10,010 nucleotides of DNA. Origin: an uncultured Ureaplasma sp. (lineage in GTDB: Bacteria > Bacillota_I > Bacilli_A > Mycoplasmatales > Mycoplasmoidaceae). Positions within the stretch are counted from its first letter, which is position 1, and the number at the start of each line of letters is the position of its first letter. Made by a program: the position numbers and the translations under genes. Of the stretch, positions 7,910 to 10,010 are shown in pieces. The notes under the pieces are model-generated. The model was given only the letters and a program-made list of their open reading frames with translations, did not search any database and was not told the origin of the DNA. The stretch is taken from assembly GCA_902782585.1 (NCBI GenBank), contig CACZNK010000020.1:1-10010 (forward strand), in the 5' to 3' direction.

Positions 7910-8504
7910 TAATGATTTAGAACTTGTTAAAAATTCTAAATATTATTTTAAAAATCTACCTAAAAATAAAAACCAAAATTTTCTTGATATTGGTATGGGA
8001 AAGGGTGATTTTATTATCAATATGGCAATAAATTATCCAAATATAAATTTTTATGGATTAGATAAATTCCCTACTGTTATTTACAAAGCAATCAACAAAT
8101 TAAATAAGATTGATAAGATAATACCAAATATTAATTTCTTAGCAATTGATATTAGAGATATATTTAATTATTTACCAAATAATTTTTTTAATAAAATATT
8201 TTTAAATTTTTCAGATCCATGACCAAAAAAACGTCATGCTATAAGAAGATTAACATTTAGTAAGTATTTAGATATTTATAAAAAATTATTGACTAATAAT
8301 GGCATTGTTGAATTTAAAACAGATAATGAACAGTTATATAACTTCACATTAAAAACAATTAAACAACGTAATGATATCAAATTAAATATTTATACAAATG
8401 ATTTATATAAATCTAAAAAACCAAATAACATATTAACAGAATATGAAAAAAAATTTGTCAAAATAGGTATTCCAATAAAATATATTTCTTTTAAATTTTA
8501 TTAA
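7887..8504 (+). CDS. trmB: tRNA (guanine-N7-)-methyltransferase
   Basis: This 205-residue SAM-dependent enzyme makes m7G at position 46 of the tRNA variable loop. Landmarks are DIGMGKGDFI (34-43, SAM binding), NFSDPWPKKRH (107-117, the TrmB signature), RRLTFSKYL (120-128), VEFKTDNEQL (141-150) and TEYEKKF (184-190). The usual Glu residues in E-[IV]-G and GIE read Asp here (34 and 59), a conservative change. The Trp in DPWP is TGA at 8220. I chose ATG 7887 because MGRLRKIN matches the common MRLRN start. An upstream in-frame ATG at 7779 would add 36 unrelated residues inside scpB. The overlap with scpB is 23 nt without a ribosome site, which suggests coupling. The stop shares TTAA with the convergent cyclase gene. 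Confidence 0.93.
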
Positions 8505-9139
8505 TCTTTTTTAATTAAATTTTCATGCAATCAATATCTTTTAAATATCTCATTTAATTCACTAGTCAATTTAATTACATTATTTGATAGTCTTTTTTGA
8601 ATATTTTTATATGAAAAAGTAATATTGCCACTAGTCTCACTAACAACAAATGACAAACAATCAAACTGTTCACAAATGCCGAATGCTGCTCTATGACGTG
8701 CACCATATTCAACTGAAAGAATTTTTTTAGTTAAAGGTAAATAACATGATAAACTACAAATTTTAAAATTACGGATAATCATTGCACCATCATGTAAAGG
8801 TGATTTATGATTATAAAAAACATTAACCACAAATTCAGGAGAAAAATCTGCATCTATTTTAGTACCTAAATTAATGTACTTATTTAAATTATTTTTATTT
8901 TCAATAATAATAATTCCACCAATTTTATCATATGAAAGTTTCGCTAATGATATTGCAATATTATTAGTAAAAATATCAATTTGTTTATTTGGTTCTTTGT
9001 GGCCACTAAAGTTAGATTGTTTATTAGAGCGAATTAAAACCTTATTGCGGAAAATAAATGCAAAAATTTGAATTAAAATAATTATTACTAACAAACTAAT
9101 TATTACAATAGTAAATATCATAAATGGATTATTATTCAT
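8501..9139 (-). CDS. cdaA: Diadenylate cyclase, membrane-anchored DAC domain (CdaA/CdaM type)
   Basis: This 212-residue enzyme condenses two ATP into cyclic di-AMP, a second messenger for potassium and osmotic balance. One N-terminal helix (about 7-30) anchors it. The DAC domain has GTKIDADFS (92-100), the DGA motif (117-119) in SPLHDGAMII, the RHR motif (148-150) in GARHRAAFG, and SETSG (167-171). A single helix resembles the CdaM of Mycoplasma pneumoniae rather than the three-helix CdaA of Bacillus. TGA at 8533-8531 is Trp203, so the protein runs ten codons further (through LHENLIKKD) to TAA at 8503-8501; a standard-code reading stops it at residue 202. The ATG lies inside the end of the upstream phosphoesterase gene (8-nt overlap), which fits one transcript. 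Confidence 0.93.
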
Positions 9140-10010
9140 CTTTACCGCTTTCTTCTTTTTGATGCTGTTTAATATACTTTACCAAATCATTTATAAGACG
9201 TTTATAGTCAGATTTATGTTCTAAAGTAAAACCGGCAGCATGGATATGACCTCCACCATTATATTTTTTAGCAATGTCATTAATTTGTAAATAACGACTA
9301 CGTAATGAGCCTCTTCATTTGTTTATAGTGTTATCATAATAAATAGACATTCAAACTTCTAATTCGTTAATATTATTGAAAACATGAACCATACTAAACC
9401 TTAAATCAATGTTAAATTTATCAAATGCATTATGTGGAATTACTACATATCCAAACTTCAAATCTTTATGCATTTTAATTTTACTTACAACATATGATTC
9501 AAATCGTGATTGTTTAAATGATTTTAAGTAGATAGCATTATGAATAATGTCACGATTAAAATCTCTACTAATTAATTTAGCAGTTAAATTAAAAGTTTCT
9601 GGTCTAGTTGACATATACAAAAATCTCCCAGTGTCAGTTAAAATACCTGCATATAAATAAGAAGCAACGAGTGCACTTACATATGTTTCATCTCAATCAA
9701 ACAATAGCATTCCAACTAATTCAGATGTTGATGAAGCTTTTTCATCAATAAATTCAATATCACAAAAACTTTCAACCATTGGATGATGGTCAATTCTTAT
9801 AAGTTCTTTGCAATATGTATGCCTACGTGATCACACTCTTGTAGAATTAGCAGTATCTAAAATGATTCCAAGTGAATTTTCTAAAAAACTATGAGGAATA
9901 TGATTATGTTCAAATACAAAGAAATCTTTTGAAAATTTTTCATTTAGAGTATCAAAACCAATAATTTCAACTTGTTTTTTAGGAAATTTATCAGTTAAAT
10001 ATAATTTTAA
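9132..10010 (-). CDS. DHH/DHHA1 phosphoesterase, NrnA/PdeM-like (5' end outside window)
   Basis: The window holds the last 292 residues; the frame is open at the right edge. The DHH domain shows ILDTANSTRVW, DHHP (codons 9791-9780) and LYAGILTDTGRF. The DHHA1 domain ends with NGGGHIHAAGF (9260-9228). Order and spacing resemble B. subtilis NrnA, which hydrolyses nanoRNA, pAp and linear pApA, and the M. pneumoniae PdeM, reported to degrade c-di-AMP. By alignment with NrnA only about 30-40 residues, carrying the first metal-binding Asp/His motif, are missing. A GdpP with PAS and GGDEF domains cannot be excluded without the 5' flank. Four Trp codons are TGA. The stop TAA (9134-9132) overlaps the cyclase start by 8 nt, so degradation and synthesis of the same messenger are probably co-expressed. 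Confidence 0.92.

Noticed and set aside
8505..8530. Intrinsic terminator after trmB
   Set aside because: The T-rich stretch and the TTTAATTAAA palindrome (8510-8519) have no GC pairs and lie inside the cyclase coding region.
8874..9071. Plus-strand hydrophobic open frame of 65 codons
   Set aside because: It is antisense to the cyclase; its hydrophobicity reflects AT-rich complementary codons.
1..10010. CRISPR array, tRNA or rRNA genes, toxin-antitoxin or defence genes
   Set aside because: No regularly spaced repeats, cloverleaf-like arms or such protein families were seen on either strand.

Overview
The window is very AT-rich, and TGA is read through as tryptophan in nearly every gene: about 30 in-frame TGA codons against 3 TGG. 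This means genetic code 4 and a Mollicute of the Mycoplasma/Ureaplasma/Spiroplasma kind; Acholeplasma and phytoplasmas, which use TGA as a stop, do not fit. I cannot name the genus safely. Under the standard code most of these genes look chopped into short pieces. Read with code 4, every main gene is intact, apart from one that runs off the right edge.

Left edge (1-493): a minus-strand zinc-ribbon protein that resembles the start of a transposase and is broken by an in-frame TAA. It is followed by about 220 bp of non-coding DNA holding a perfect 13-bp inverted repeat and a TATAAT box just ahead of adhE.

Centre (494-8504): eight plus-strand genes packed almost without gaps. They are adhE (acetyl-CoA to ethanol), an unrecognised four-helix membrane protein, pth (peptidyl-tRNA hydrolase), plsC (phosphatidic acid synthesis), thyA and a dihydrofolate reductase (dTMP synthesis with folate recycling), scpA and scpB (the condensin partners of SMC), and trmB (tRNA m7G46 methyltransferase). 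Junctions run from a 23-nt overlap to a 27-nt gap. Two are TAATG stop/start fusions and one is an 8-nt ATGATTAG-type overlap, so co-transcription and translational coupling are likely. The widest gap, between pth and plsC, is the best place for an internal promoter.

Right edge (8501-10010, minus strand): a DHH/DHHA1 phosphoesterase of the NrnA/PdeM type, whose first few dozen codons lie outside the window, overlaps by 8 nt a membrane-anchored DAC-domain diadenylate cyclase. This looks like a two-gene unit that degrades and makes c-di-AMP. The cyclase gene converges on trmB, and their stop codons share a 4-nt TTAA, leaving no spacer for a terminator.

Most of this is housekeeping. The points most worth a second look are the paired c-di-AMP genes, the dyad upstream of adhE, the orphan membrane protein coupled to adhE, and the unusual active-site residues in the dihydrofolate reductase. 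I see no CRISPR array, tRNA, rRNA or clear new defence system.
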